Both the position numbers and the translations under genes were made by a program. A stretch of 58,841 nucleotides of DNA, taken from Terrimonas sp. Its GTDB lineage: Bacteria; Bacteroidota; Bacteroidia; Chitinophagales; Chitinophagaceae. The DNA is taken from NCBI GenBank assembly GCA_016125075.1, contig WGMO01000006.1:1-58841 (forward strand), given 5' to 3'. Shown here one piece after another: positions 1 to 9,193 of the stretch. The notes beneath the pieces are model-generated. The model was given only the letters and a program-made list of their open reading frames with translations. It was not told the origin of the DNA and made no database searches. The number at the start of each line of letters is the position of its first letter. The stretch's first letter is position 1.

Positions 1-104
1 AAACGCGGTGGTTCGGCAAATAAGCTTCCTATAACATCCATATAACTACAGTACCAAAACTCATTTTTTTAAATGGTCAAAAACCAAATACTGCCCTTTT
101 AATG

Positions 105-131
105 AAAAAAGGCCATCCTTTTTGGACAGCC
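105..131 (-). terminator. Rho-independent terminator of the proC operon
   Basis: On the minus strand an 8-bp stem (GGCTGTCC / GGATGGCC, two G-U pairs) with a 5-nt A loop is followed by six T. It lies 8 nt past the proC stop. The plus strand also has a T run after the stem, so it may work in both directions. Confidence 0.55.
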
Positions 132-138
132 TCTTTTT

Positions 139-936
139 TTAATCTGCCTGGATTTTATTATAACTGGCCACCAGGCCACGGATCAGCGAAGAACTGAACC
201 CCTGGTGTTCCATTTCATTCAAACCAGCAATCGTGCACCCCTTGGGGGTGGTCACTTTATCGATTTCCTGCTCGGGGTGTGTGCCCTTCTGTAATAAGAG
301 ATCTGCGGCGCCCTTGATGGTCTGTGCTGCGATCAAAGTGGCGGTGGCAGCATCAAAACCAATTTCGATCCCTCCCTGGATATTGGCCCGGATATAGCGC
401 ATGGCGAATGCAGTACCACAAGCACCCAGCACCGTGGCAGCATCCATCAGTTTCTCGTCGATCATCACGGTCCTGCCCAATACATCAAATAGTTCCCGGA
501 TATAATTTAACTGTTTTTCATTGGCATCAGCATGTGCCAGGCAGGTCATGCTTTGCTGGATGGCGATGGCCGTATTGGGCATGGCCCGGATCACAGGCAC
601 CGGTTTGCCGATGGCCGCCTGTAACTGTTCGATCCATATGCCCGTAATAACGGAGACCAATACATGCTTTTTTGGGTTAAGCACTGTTTTGATTTCCTTT
701 ATGATGCTGGCATAATTATAAGGTTTGACGGCGAGCAGGATCACCTCACTCTCCCGGACCGCTTTCCGGTTATCACTGTGTACCTGGCAACCCTGTGCCG
801 AAAAGCGCTGTAAAGGAGCAACCGAGCGTCGCGTTATGGAGATGTCTGCCGCGCGGCTGAACCGGCTCTGTATCAAACCATCGGCAATGGCCGCACCCAG
901 GTTACCCCCGCCAATGATGGCAATCTTCTTAGACAT
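139..936 (-). CDS. proC: pyrroline-5-carboxylate reductase
   Basis: Catalyses the last step of proline synthesis, NAD(P)H-dependent reduction of 1-pyrroline-5-carboxylate, in the cytoplasm. The 265-residue protein has the family's normal length. An N-terminal Rossmann motif GGGNLG lies at residues 9-14, and the P5CR signature region is seen as TTPKGCTIAG near residues 229-238, a slight variant of the usual SPGGTT. It is the last gene of a minus-strand series purL-hldD-proC, 48 nt after hldD, and is followed by a hairpin terminator. The three genes share no pathway, so grouping is probably housekeeping. Confidence 0.93.
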   Translation of the reverse strand: MSKKIAIIGGGNLGAAIADGLIQSRFSRAADISITRRSVAPLQRFSAQGCQVHSDNRKAVRESEVILLAVKPYNYASIIKEIKTVLNPKKHVLVSVITGIWIEQLQAAIGKPVPVIRAMPNTAIAIQQSMTCLAHADANEKQLNYIRELFDVLGRTVMIDEKLMDAATVLGACGTAFAMRYIRANIQGGIEIGFDAATATLIAAQTIKGAADLLLQKGTHPEQEIDKVTTPKGCTIAGLNEMEHQGFSSSLIRGLVASYNKIQAD

Positions 937-984
937 GGAAAAAATTTTGGTGAAGATACTTGAAATGCCTGTTGGGGGTTCCGC

Positions 985-1965
985 CTAGTAGTATTTTTTG
1001 TCCAGCAAAAAATTACTAACGTATGTACTGATGCCCTCTTCCAGCGTATAGAAAGATTCTTTATATCCTGCCTTTCGAAGCTTATCCATATCCGCTTCCG
1101 TGAAATACTGGTATTTATCCCGGATATCCTCCGGTGTATCGATAAATTCAATCACCGGTTCTTTACCCAACGCTGCATAAATGGCCAGCACCAGGTCTTT
1201 GAAGGTCCTGGCCTTACCGGTACCCACATTATACAAACCGGAGTTGGGCATCTCCTGCATCAGCCAGAAGCAGATGTCCACCACATCTTTTACGTATACA
1301 AAATCGCGGAGTTGTTCGCCATCTTTAAAATCAGGATGATGAGATCTGAATAATTTCACTTTGCCGGTTGACTGTACCTGGTGAAAAGCATGGAAGATCA
1401 CACTCGCCATCCTGCCCTTATGATACTCGTTTGGTCCATAGACATTGAAAAATTTGAGTCCCGCCCAGAATGGGGGTTTCTCTTTTTGCTGTAAGGCCCA
1501 TTTATCAAACTCGTTCTTTGAAACACCATAAGGGTTCAGGGGCTGCAATCGGTATGGCAGTTCATGGTCGTCTTTATATCCCAGTTCACCATTACCATAG
1601 GTTGCTGCGGAGGATGCATACACCAGGGGGATGTTCATCCGTACACAATATTGCCAGATCTGTTTGGAATAAGCAACATTCAGTCTTTCATGAATGGAAT
1701 AATCAAACTCGGTGGTATCGGTCCTGGCACCCAGGTGAAATACAAAATCAATCCTGATCTTATAATGATCCAGCCAGGTGAACAATTCATCCCTTTCCAC
1801 CCTTGCACAGATCTTCTTTCCTTCAAAGTTGAAACGTTTTTCACCATCATTAAAATCATCAACAATGATGATATTATGGTATCCCTTCCTGTTCAGGTAA
1901 CCCACCATGCAGCTTCCGATGAATCCGGCTGCGCCTGTAACGATGATGACTGAATTTCTATCCAT
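985..1965 (-). CDS. hldD: ADP-L-glycero-D-manno-heptose 6-epimerase
   Basis: Short-chain dehydrogenase/epimerase that makes the heptose donor for lipopolysaccharide inner core. The 326-residue protein begins with the NAD(P)-binding GAAGFIGS (residues 11-18) and carries the catalytic YGVSK (Tyr146, Lys150) with Ser118/Ser119 in ASSA. The residues around it (HLGARTDTTE, FFNVYGPNE, FVYVKDVVD) are typical of HldD/RfaD. Its ATG follows the purL stop codon with no spacer, which suggests translational coupling. A GT9 heptosyltransferase-like gene at 18.3-19.3 kb would use the product. GalE-like epimerases are the alternative but fit less well. Confidence 0.9.
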   Translation of the reverse strand: MDRNSVIIVTGAAGFIGSCMVGYLNRKGYHNIIIVDDFNDGEKRFNFEGKKICARVERDELFTWLDHYKIRIDFVFHLGARTDTTEFDYSIHERLNVAYSKQIWQYCVRMNIPLVYASSAATYGNGELGYKDDHELPYRLQPLNPYGVSKNEFDKWALQQKEKPPFWAGLKFFNVYGPNEYHKGRMASVIFHAFHQVQSTGKVKLFRSHHPDFKDGEQLRDFVYVKDVVDICFWLMQEMPNSGLYNVGTGKARTFKDLVLAIYAALGKEPVIEFIDTPEDIRDKYQYFTEADMDKLRKAGYKESFYTLEEGISTYVSNFLLDKKYY

Positions 1966-4197
1966 TTAAATTGATGCCAGTGCCGAACCGGCTTCTTCTT
2001 TGATTAAATAATTTTCAATAGCGTGATCGTATTTTTCTTTCCAATGATCAATACTTCCCCAATCTTCACCATCGATAAGGACCTCACCGCTGGTCACAAC
2101 ACCGATCTTTTCGCAGGGGAAGGCCCCCATTGCATTTTCAAATTCTGAAACCTTGCTTGCCGGAACCGTAACCAGCACCCTGCTTTGGCTTTCCCCGAAA
2201 AGGAAGGCATCTTTCCTGACGGACTGATTCGTCCGGATGGAAAATCCCAGTTCCCGGTTGAAACCGCATTCGCATAACATGATAAACAATCCGCCTTCGC
2301 TGATGTCATGGACGGCGTTCACATTTTTGTTCCTGATCAACCCGGCCAGTTTTTGCTGCAGGGCCCATTCTTCTGCTAAATCAAAATAAGGGGCGGGAGA
2401 TTTTGAAACCCCCAATACCTTGTAAAGATATTCGGAGGAACTGATATCGTTCCTGGAGCTGCCGAGCAGGTATAGCAGATCCCCTTCTTCCTTGAAATCA
2501 AGCGTCATTTTATCGTTGATATCCTCCAGTAAACCCACCATGCCAATAGTGGGTGTCGGGTTCACCGGTCCATCCGGGTTCTGGTTATAAAAACTAACAT
2601 TCCCCCCGGTTACCGGTGTATCAAATTTTATACAGGCCTCACCCATTCCTTTGATTGCCTGTACAAACTGGTAATATACCTCAGGATCGAAAGGGTTGCC
2701 GAAATTCAGGCAGTTGGTAACCCCCAGGGGCTGCCCCCCACTGCAAACAATATTCCTGGCCGCTTCACTGACGGCAATCATCGCACCTTTATAGGGATCA
2801 GCATATACATAGCGGCTGTTACAATCTGTTGTAATGGCCAGGGCCTTCTTCGTTCCTTTTATAGACACCACCGGAGCATCGCTCGGGGCATTGGTAGAGG
2901 CATTGGCGGTTCCGACCATGCTGTCATACTGATCATAGATCCAGTGTTTGGATGCAATAGTGGGTAACTGTATCAGTCGGTCTGCAATGGAACGCAGGTT
3001 TTCAGGTACGGGTATGTTTTCGATATTGTAAGCTTTGATCTCTTGCAGGTAGGCCGGTTCCCGGTATTCCCTGTCATACTGGGGGGCACCCCCACCCAGC
3101 ACCAGTTCATGAGCCGGGATCGATGCTTCCAGTTCACCCTGCATATAAAAATTCAAAATTCCGTCGCCTGTCACTTCCCCGATCACGGAGCAGGGCAGAT
3201 CCCATTTATCAAAAACGGCTTTTACCTCCTGCTCTCTTCCTTTCTCTGCCACCAGTAACATTCTTTCCTGGCTTTCGCTGAGCAACAATTCCCAGGTCTT
3301 CATATGAGCCTGGCGGGTGGGCACTTTGTCAAGGTCGATGCGCATACCGGTTCCGCCTTTTGCACTCATTTCGGCCGTGGAGCAAATGATACCGGCTGCT
3401 CCCATATCCTGCATGCCTACTACCGCGCCTGTTTGAATGACTTCCAGGCAGGCTTCCAGTAATTTCTTTTCCTGGAAGGGGTCGCCAACCTGTACAGCCG
3501 GTAATTCACCGGTGCTTTCAGCGGTGATATCCGCCGATGCAAAAGAAGCGCCGCCAATCCCGTCTTTCCCGGTAGCACTACCAACAAACATGACAGGGTT
3601 TCCAATTCCCTCCGCAGTTGCCGACACCGTTTCGCCGGCTTTCACAATTCCCACGCTCATGGCATTCACCAGCGGGTTGGTATGATAACAGGGATCAAAA
3701 TAAATTTCACCTCCCACTGTGGGAACCCCAAAACAATTTCCATAATGCCCGATACCATGCACCACACCTGCGAGGAGGTGCTGTGTTTTATCTTCCTCCA
3801 GTTTACCAAAACGCAAAGAATTCAGGGCGGCGATCGGTCTGGCCCCCATTGTAAAGATATCACGGTGAATACCTCCCACCCCGGTGGCAGCACCCTGGAA
3901 GGGTTCGATGGCAGAAGGATGGTTATGGGATTCAATTTTGAATACAACACCCAGCCCATCACCGATATCCATCAGGCCTGCATTTTCTTCGCCGGCCTTT
4001 ACAAGCATTTTAGCACCTTCGCGGGGAAGGGTCTTTAACCATTTAATCGAATTCTTATAGCTGCAATGTTCACTCCACATTCCGGAAAAGGCACAGAGTT
4101 CATTAAAGTTAGGGACCCGTCCGAGTTTCTCTTTGATCAATTCGAATTCTGCGGCTGTTAATCGAAGCTGTTCTGCTGTTTTTACTGTGACTTCCAT
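1966..4197 (-). CDS. purL: phosphoribosylformylglycinamidine synthase subunit PurL
   Basis: ATP-dependent amidation of FGAR to FGAM in purine synthesis. At 743 residues it is the small PurL form, which needs separate PurS and PurQ subunits (not in this window). The family motif WSEHCSYKNS is at residues 41-50 with His44, followed by FKIESHNHPS and the glycine-rich ATP-binding region GAATGVGG. The start chosen is ATG at 4197, 17 nt after a TAGATTTG promoter element. It leads the purL-hldD-proC series and its stop abuts the hldD start. Confidence 0.95.
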   Translation of the reverse strand: MEVTVKTAEQLRLTAAEFELIKEKLGRVPNFNELCAFSGMWSEHCSYKNSIKWLKTLPREGAKMLVKAGEENAGLMDIGDGLGVVFKIESHNHPSAIEPFQGAATGVGGIHRDIFTMGARPIAALNSLRFGKLEEDKTQHLLAGVVHGIGHYGNCFGVPTVGGEIYFDPCYHTNPLVNAMSVGIVKAGETVSATAEGIGNPVMFVGSATGKDGIGGASFASADITAESTGELPAVQVGDPFQEKKLLEACLEVIQTGAVVGMQDMGAAGIICSTAEMSAKGGTGMRIDLDKVPTRQAHMKTWELLLSESQERMLLVAEKGREQEVKAVFDKWDLPCSVIGEVTGDGILNFYMQGELEASIPAHELVLGGGAPQYDREYREPAYLQEIKAYNIENIPVPENLRSIADRLIQLPTIASKHWIYDQYDSMVGTANASTNAPSDAPVVSIKGTKKALAITTDCNSRYVYADPYKGAMIAVSEAARNIVCSGGQPLGVTNCLNFGNPFDPEVYYQFVQAIKGMGEACIKFDTPVTGGNVSFYNQNPDGPVNPTPTIGMVGLLEDINDKMTLDFKEEGDLLYLLGSSRNDISSSEYLYKVLGVSKSPAPYFDLAEEWALQQKLAGLIRNKNVNAVHDISEGGLFIMLCECGFNRELGFSIRTNQSVRKDAFLFGESQSRVLVTVPASKVSEFENAMGAFPCEKIGVVTSGEVLIDGEDWGSIDHWKEKYDHAIENYLIKEEAGSALASI

Positions 4198-4213
4198 AAT
4201 ATGTTTGAAAGCG

Positions 4214-4221
4214 CAAATCTA
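4214..4221 (-). promoter_or_regulatory. -7 promoter element of purL
   Basis: TAGATTTG on the minus strand matches the Bacteroidetes -7 consensus TAnnTTTG and lies 17 nt before the purL ATG. A TTG (minus) is found 24 nt further upstream, a little farther than usual. Confidence 0.42.
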
Positions 4222-4300
4222 CAAATAGCCACGGAGGAATCCGGACAAAACTTGTCAACTTTTTTTTACCCAAATTGGCTATTTTGCGCAGATTAAACTT

Positions 4301-5569
4301 TTGTCGTTGGATTACTTACTCTTTATTGGTTATCTTTTTTTATTCTCATGGCTCATTACACGGATCAGGCTGTTTCATCAATCCGGACTATCGGATCCCC
4401 AACTGATTATTCTTTTTTTATTAAAGGTTATTGCCGGTATTTTTTATGGATGGGTTGGAATTTATTACGGGTATTTCGCTTATATGTACGACACCTGGGG
4501 ATATCATAATGCGAGTATCCTGGAACAGCATCTCTTTTATTCCAACCCCCAAGAATATTTTACCAATTTATTCCATAGCAGTTATGAAAGCGGGTATGGC
4601 CGGCTCTTTGATTCAACCAATTCTTACTGGAACGACCTGAAAGCAAATATCTTTATCAAGCTCTTATCGGTTTTTGACTTTTTCAGCTTCGGCAATTATT
4701 ATATTAATGTCATTTTCTATTGCTTTATCACGTTAACGGGTCCTGTTATGACATTCAGGATCATGTTTGATATCTACCCTCAAAAGAAGATGCTGCTGCT
4801 GGTAGCCTGTTTTCTCGTGCCCTCTTTCCTGTACTGGACCAGTGGCATACACAAGGACGGGATCACGTATACCGCCATCTGTATCATCCTCTATCATTTA
4901 TACTTTGGTTTAAAAGAAGGAAAGATCAGTTTGCGAAGATGGGCTTACCTGCTTACCGGTGCCCTGATCCTGCTGGCCATGCGTAATTATATCCTCGTGG
5001 TCCTTGCACCTGCCTTACTGGCCTGGTATCTTTCGAAACGGTTTCCCGGACAATTGAAAACCATTTTTGCCGCGACTTACCTGACCGGTGCCATTCTTTT
5101 TTTCAGCCTGAAATATATCAGTCCCTCCCTTGATTTTCCGGCAGCGGTAGCCAATAAACAGGAAGCATTTATGAAACTGGAGGGGGGATCCGGCATCCGG
5201 GTAAGGCCGCTTACCCCTACTGTAAAAGGATTTATACAAAATGCCCCGCAGGCCATCATCAACAGCACCCTGCGACCCTTTCCTTCTGATATCAAACATA
5301 TGCTTTCGCTGGGCGTGGCTCTTGAAAACGGCATTTTTATCGTCCTGATCCTCTTCAATATCTTTTACCACACAAAAACACCTGTCCGGGAAAAGGCGTT
5401 TATCTGGTTTTGCATCTTCTTTTCATGCTCCATCCTCATGACCATTGGTTATACGGTCAATTTCCAGGGCGCCATTGTCAGGTACCGGAGTATTATCATC
5501 CCATTCCTGATCACTCCATTATTAGCCGGTATTGACTGGGAAAGGATAAAAAAACAAATAATAAAATAA
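4301..5569 (+). CDS. polytopic inner-membrane protein of unknown function
   Basis: I do not recognise a family with confidence. The 422-residue protein is hydrophobic throughout, with roughly ten predicted membrane spans and short charged loops. Aromatic residues are abundant in the first third (for example GWVGIYYGYFAYMYDTWGY). This layout, with a soluble loop near residues 270-330, is like that of EpsG- or Wzy-type polymerases or membrane glycosyltransferases, but no catalytic motif could be fixed. The apparent start is TTG at 4301; no in-frame ATG lies nearby upstream. It stands divergent from purL, 103 nt away, and upstream of the glutamine synthetase pair. Confidence 0.7.
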   Translation: MSLDYLLFIGYLFLFSWLITRIRLFHQSGLSDPQLIILFLLKVIAGIFYGWVGIYYGYFAYMYDTWGYHNASILEQHLFYSNPQEYFTNLFHSSYESGYGRLFDSTNSYWNDLKANIFIKLLSVFDFFSFGNYYINVIFYCFITLTGPVMTFRIMFDIYPQKKMLLLVACFLVPSFLYWTSGIHKDGITYTAICIILYHLYFGLKEGKISLRRWAYLLTGALILLAMRNYILVVLAPALLAWYLSKRFPGQLKTIFAATYLTGAILFFSLKYISPSLDFPAAVANKQEAFMKLEGGSGIRVRPLTPTVKGFIQNAPQAIINSTLRPFPSDIKHMLSLGVALENGIFIVLILFNIFYHTKTPVREKAFIWFCIFFSCSILMTIGYTVNFQGAIVRYRSIIIPFLITPLLAGIDWERIKKQIIK

Positions 5570-5691
5570 AATAATATTTATTTTTCTCTTAATTTATTTA
5601 AAATATAATACTTCCAACTGTTTGTTATTTCATATTTATCCACATTTATTTCTTTTTTGTTACACTTTTATTAATTAATTGAAAATATTTT

Positions 5692-5699
5692 TAGATTTG
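5692..5699 (+). promoter_or_regulatory. -7 promoter element of the type II glutamine synthetase gene
   Basis: TAGATTTG matches TAnnTTTG and lies 48 nt before the preferred ATG at 5747, in a 177-bp spacer of very high A+T. No TTG at the usual 18-21 nt spacing was found. No other feature was recognised in this spacer. Confidence 0.4.
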
Positions 5700-5746
5700 T
5701 CTTGTATTTTATTACATTATTAAAATTTATAATTTAAATCTTGGTT

Positions 5747-6790
5747 ATGGCAATGTCAAAACTTGAGTACATATGGCTTGATGGCTATCAACCCACACAA
5801 AGCCTGAGGAGCAAAACTAAAATCGAAAAGGATTTCAGCGGAAAGCTGGAAGACTGCCCCATGTGGTGTTTTGATGGCTCCTCCACCGAACAGGCCCCCG
5901 GTGGTTCATCAGATTGCCTTTTAAAGCCCGTCTTTATAACCAATGACCCCCAAAGAAAAAATGGATTCCTGGTGATGTGTGAAGTCCTGAATCCCGACGG
6001 TACACCCCATGTATCCAACGGAAGGGCTACCATCGAAGATGATGATAATGATTTCTGGTTTGGTTTTGAACAGGAATATTTCCTCTGGAATAATGAAACC
6101 AATAAACCCATCGGCTTTCCAGAAGGCGGATATCCAAGACCCCAGGGACCCTACTACTGTTCTGTGGGCGCGAATAATGCATACGGACGCCAATTGGTTG
6201 AAGAACACCTGGATGCCTGTATTGATGCCAACCTGAATATTGAAGGGATCAATGCCGAGGTTGCCACCGGTCAATGGGAATTCCAGATTTTCGCCAAGGG
6301 TGCCCAGGAAGCCGGTGACCAGATATGGATCGCCCGCTACCTCCTGGAAAGGATCGGTGAAAAATATGGTATCTCCATCAACTGGCATTGCAAACCCATG
6401 GGTGAACTGGACTGGAACGGCAGCGGTATGCATGCCAATTTCTCCAATTCATTGCTGAGAACCTGTGGCAGCAAAGAAATATATGAGCAGATCTGTGAAG
6501 GTTTCCGTTCTGTGGTAAAAGAACATATTGAAGTATATGGTGCCGACAATCATCTGCGCCTGACCGGTAAGCATGAGACGGCCTCCATCCATGACTTCTC
6601 CTATGGTGTTTCCGACCGCGGGGCTTCTATCCGGATCCCCATCGGAACCGTAGAAAGGGGATGGAAAGGATGGTTGGAAGACCGTCGCCCCAACAGTGCA
6701 GCTGATCCGTATAAAGTTGCTTCGCGGATCGTAAAAACGGTAAAGGCAGCTGAAGCCAGTATCTCGCAAAAAGAAAAGAAAGTTGCCTGA
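5747..6790 (+). CDS. glnII: type II (eukaryotic-like) glutamine synthetase
   Basis: ATP-dependent condensation of glutamate and ammonia to glutamine. The 347-residue length and motifs are those of the short beta-grasp GSII class seen in eukaryotes and some bacteria: WCFDGSST at 40-47, catalytic FGFEQEYFLW at 105-114, NGSGMHANFSN, and the ATP/glutamate site NHLRLTGKHETASIHDFSYG. The frame is open from a TTG at 5741, but ATG at 5747 or 5753 is the likelier start. It is followed by a hairpin terminator and then by the unrelated GSIII gene. GSII is normally not adenylylated, unlike GSI. Confidence 0.93.
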   Translation: MAMSKLEYIWLDGYQPTQSLRSKTKIEKDFSGKLEDCPMWCFDGSSTEQAPGGSSDCLLKPVFITNDPQRKNGFLVMCEVLNPDGTPHVSNGRATIEDDDNDFWFGFEQEYFLWNNETNKPIGFPEGGYPRPQGPYYCSVGANNAYGRQLVEEHLDACIDANLNIEGINAEVATGQWEFQIFAKGAQEAGDQIWIARYLLERIGEKYGISINWHCKPMGELDWNGSGMHANFSNSLLRTCGSKEIYEQICEGFRSVVKEHIEVYGADNHLRLTGKHETASIHDFSYGVSDRGASIRIPIGTVERGWKGWLEDRRPNSAADPYKVASRIVKTVKAAEASISQKEKKVA

Positions 6791-6861
6791 TCAACAGCAC
6801 CGGATAGAAACAGCAGGCTTGGTTTCCTTGGAGCACGGTAATTTTTATTAACATATCATGA

Positions 6862-6894
6862 GGGTAAGTTTGGACACCAGGCTTACCCTTTTTT
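6862..6894 (+). terminator. Rho-independent terminator after glnII
   Basis: Stem GGGTAAG (6862-6868) pairs with CTTACCC (6882-6888) across a 13-nt loop and is followed by six T. It separates the two glutamine synthetase genes into independent transcripts. Confidence 0.6.
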
Positions 6895-6936
6895 ATAAGC
6901 ATATTGTTATATTTACCATCATCAAAAAAAAGTTCT

Positions 6937-9126
6937 ATGTCGCTCAGATTTAATGCAATCAACAATCTTACCACGGAAGTAGATGTAAAAGTGGAAGGTT
7001 CAAAGAAGATCACCGCTATATTCGGAAAAAATGTATTTACGGCTAAAGTTGCCCGTGAGTTCCTTAGTGATGAGGCCTTTAAAAGCCTGATGGGTTCAGT
7101 AAAGTCGGGGCAGAAGATCGACCGGGCCATGGCCAACCAGATCGCGAACGGCATCAGGGCCTGGGCAGAAAGCAAGGGCGTCACCCATTATACCCACTGG
7201 TTCCAGCCCCTGACCGGCACCACTGCAGAGAAACATGATTCCTTTTTCACCCTGAAAGGGGATGGAACCGCCATAGAAGAATTTGACGGAGCAGCACTGA
7301 TCCAGCAGGAACCGGATGCCTCCTCCTTCCCCAGCGGAGGGCTGAGAGCCACTTTTGAAGCCAGGGGTTATACGGCCTGGGACCCCTCCTCGCCTGCTTT
7401 TATCCTGGAAATTGGCCAGGGTGCCACGCTTTGCATCCCCACCATTTTTGTTTCCTACACCGGCGAATCACTGGATTATAAAGCCCCCTTGCTGAAAGCA
7501 TTGGATGCCCTGAACAATGCAGCGGTTGAAGTTTGTAATTATTTCGACAAAAATGTTACGAAGGTCACGGCTACGCTTGGCTGGGAACAGGAATATTTTG
7601 TAATCGATGAAGCCATGTATAATGCCCGGCCCGATCTGGTGTTGTGCGGACGTGCCGTGTATGGTCATAGTTCTGCAAAAGGCCAGCAGCTGGAAGACCA
7701 TTATTTCGGTTCGATACCGGAAAGGGTTTACGCTTATATGAGGGATTACGAGGAAGAAGCCTATAAATTAGGTATTCCCCTACGAACCCGGCATAATGAA
7801 GTGGCGCCTGCCCAGTTCGAATGTGCCCCGATCTTTGAAGAATGTAATCTTGCCGTTGATCATAACACCCTGCTGATGGACATTATGGGCCGGGTAGCCA
7901 AAAGACATAAACTGAAAGTGTTATTACACGAAAAACCTTTTGCCGCCATCAACGGAAGCGGAAAGCATAATAACTGGAGTATGGGAACCGATACGGGTGT
8001 CAATTTACTGGCCCCGGGGAAGACACCCAAGACCAACCTGATGTTCCTTACTTTTTTTGTCAACACTATCAAAGCCGTTCATGATTACGCAGATATCCTG
8101 CGGGCTTCGATTGCTTCTGCCGGCAATGATCATCGCCTGGGAGCCAATGAAGCACCCCCTGCCATCATTTCCGTCTTCATTGGTGATTACCTCAGCAAGG
8201 TATTGCAGGAAGTGAAGGAAAGGGTCACCGACAAGATGGACGAAACGGATGAAAGCATGCTGAAGATCGATATTCACAAAAGCATCCCGGAACTGCTGCT
8301 GGACAATACCGACCGTAACCGGACATCCCCATTTGCGTTTACCGGTAATAAATTTGAATTCCGTGCCGTGGGATCATCGGCCAACTGCGCCAACCCGATG
8401 ACCGTGCTGAATACGATCATGGCACAGACCTTAAGACAATTCAAAGTGGATGTGGATGCCCATATCGAAAAAGGGGAGAAAAAAGAGATCGCCATCATGC
8501 ATGTCATCAGGGAATACATTGTGGCCAGCGAGAAAGTGTTGTTTGAAGGCGACGGTTACAGCGAAGAATGGGAGAAAGAAGCAGAAAAAAGGGGATTACC
8601 GAATGTAAAGACCACCCCGCTTGCACTGGATGCCATGGTGACCGAAAAAGCTAAACACCTTTTTGAAAATAATAAGATCTATACCCATCCGGAATTAGAA
8701 GCCCGTCATGAAATAGAGCTTGAAAAATATATCAAAAGGGTACAGATCGAAGGGCGTATCATGGGTGAACTGGCCACCAGCCATATCCTGCCGGCTGCTA
8801 TCCGCTACCAGAATAAACTGGCCGCCAATATCCAGGGACTGAAGGCAATCGGGTTGCCCGAATCATCTTATGCCAACCAGTTGCAGATACTGGAAAAGAT
8901 ATCCGAGCATATCAATAAAGCCTCTGACCTTGTTGAGAAGATGATCGAAGCCAGAAAAGTCTGTAACAGCATGACCGAGACCAGAACCATGGCGATCGGT
9001 TACCAGAGCCAGGTCAAAGACGCTTTCTTTGACCAGATCCGCTATCATGTCGACAAACTGGAACTGCTGGTGGATGACCGGGAATGGAACCTCCCTAAAT
9101 ACAGGGAAATGTTATTCCTCCGATAA
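6937..9126 (+). CDS. glnN: type III glutamine synthetase
   Basis: Glutamine synthetase of the large GSIII class common in Bacteroidota and cyanobacteria. With the start at ATG 6937 it has 729 residues, the family's usual length; an in-frame TTG 33 nt upstream is a weaker start. Class features include THWFQPLTG, the catalytic LGWEQEYFVID, PLRTRHNEVAPAQFE, AAINGSGKHNNWS and the LGANEAPPAI segment. A terminator separates it from the upstream GSII gene, so the two isoenzymes can be expressed independently. A perfect bidirectional terminator follows. Confidence 0.95.
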   Translation: MSLRFNAINNLTTEVDVKVEGSKKITAIFGKNVFTAKVAREFLSDEAFKSLMGSVKSGQKIDRAMANQIANGIRAWAESKGVTHYTHWFQPLTGTTAEKHDSFFTLKGDGTAIEEFDGAALIQQEPDASSFPSGGLRATFEARGYTAWDPSSPAFILEIGQGATLCIPTIFVSYTGESLDYKAPLLKALDALNNAAVEVCNYFDKNVTKVTATLGWEQEYFVIDEAMYNARPDLVLCGRAVYGHSSAKGQQLEDHYFGSIPERVYAYMRDYEEEAYKLGIPLRTRHNEVAPAQFECAPIFEECNLAVDHNTLLMDIMGRVAKRHKLKVLLHEKPFAAINGSGKHNNWSMGTDTGVNLLAPGKTPKTNLMFLTFFVNTIKAVHDYADILRASIASAGNDHRLGANEAPPAIISVFIGDYLSKVLQEVKERVTDKMDETDESMLKIDIHKSIPELLLDNTDRNRTSPFAFTGNKFEFRAVGSSANCANPMTVLNTIMAQTLRQFKVDVDAHIEKGEKKEIAIMHVIREYIVASEKVLFEGDGYSEEWEKEAEKRGLPNVKTTPLALDAMVTEKAKHLFENNKIYTHPELEARHEIELEKYIKRVQIEGRIMGELATSHILPAAIRYQNKLAANIQGLKAIGLPESSYANQLQILEKISEHINKASDLVEKMIEARKVCNSMTETRTMAIGYQSQVKDAFFDQIRYHVDKLELLVDDREWNLPKYREMLFLR

Positions 9127-9143
9127 TAAAGCAAACAGCTGTA

Positions 9144-9179
9144 TAACAATAAACCCCGCCATGGCGGGGTTTATTGTTA
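9144..9179. terminator. bidirectional terminator between glnN and accC
   Basis: A perfect 16-bp inverted repeat (TAACAATAAACCCCGCC / GGCGGGGTTTATTGTTA, allowing for the central ATG) with A/T-rich flanks on both sides of the GC core. It sits between two convergent genes and can serve both. Confidence 0.75.
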
Positions 9180-9193
9180 GATCGAAAAAATTA

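Noticed and set aside
6865-6872. TAAGTTTG as promoter of glnN
   Set aside because: The match lies within the stem and loop of the glnII terminator and has no TTG at the proper spacing; the terminator explains the sequence better.
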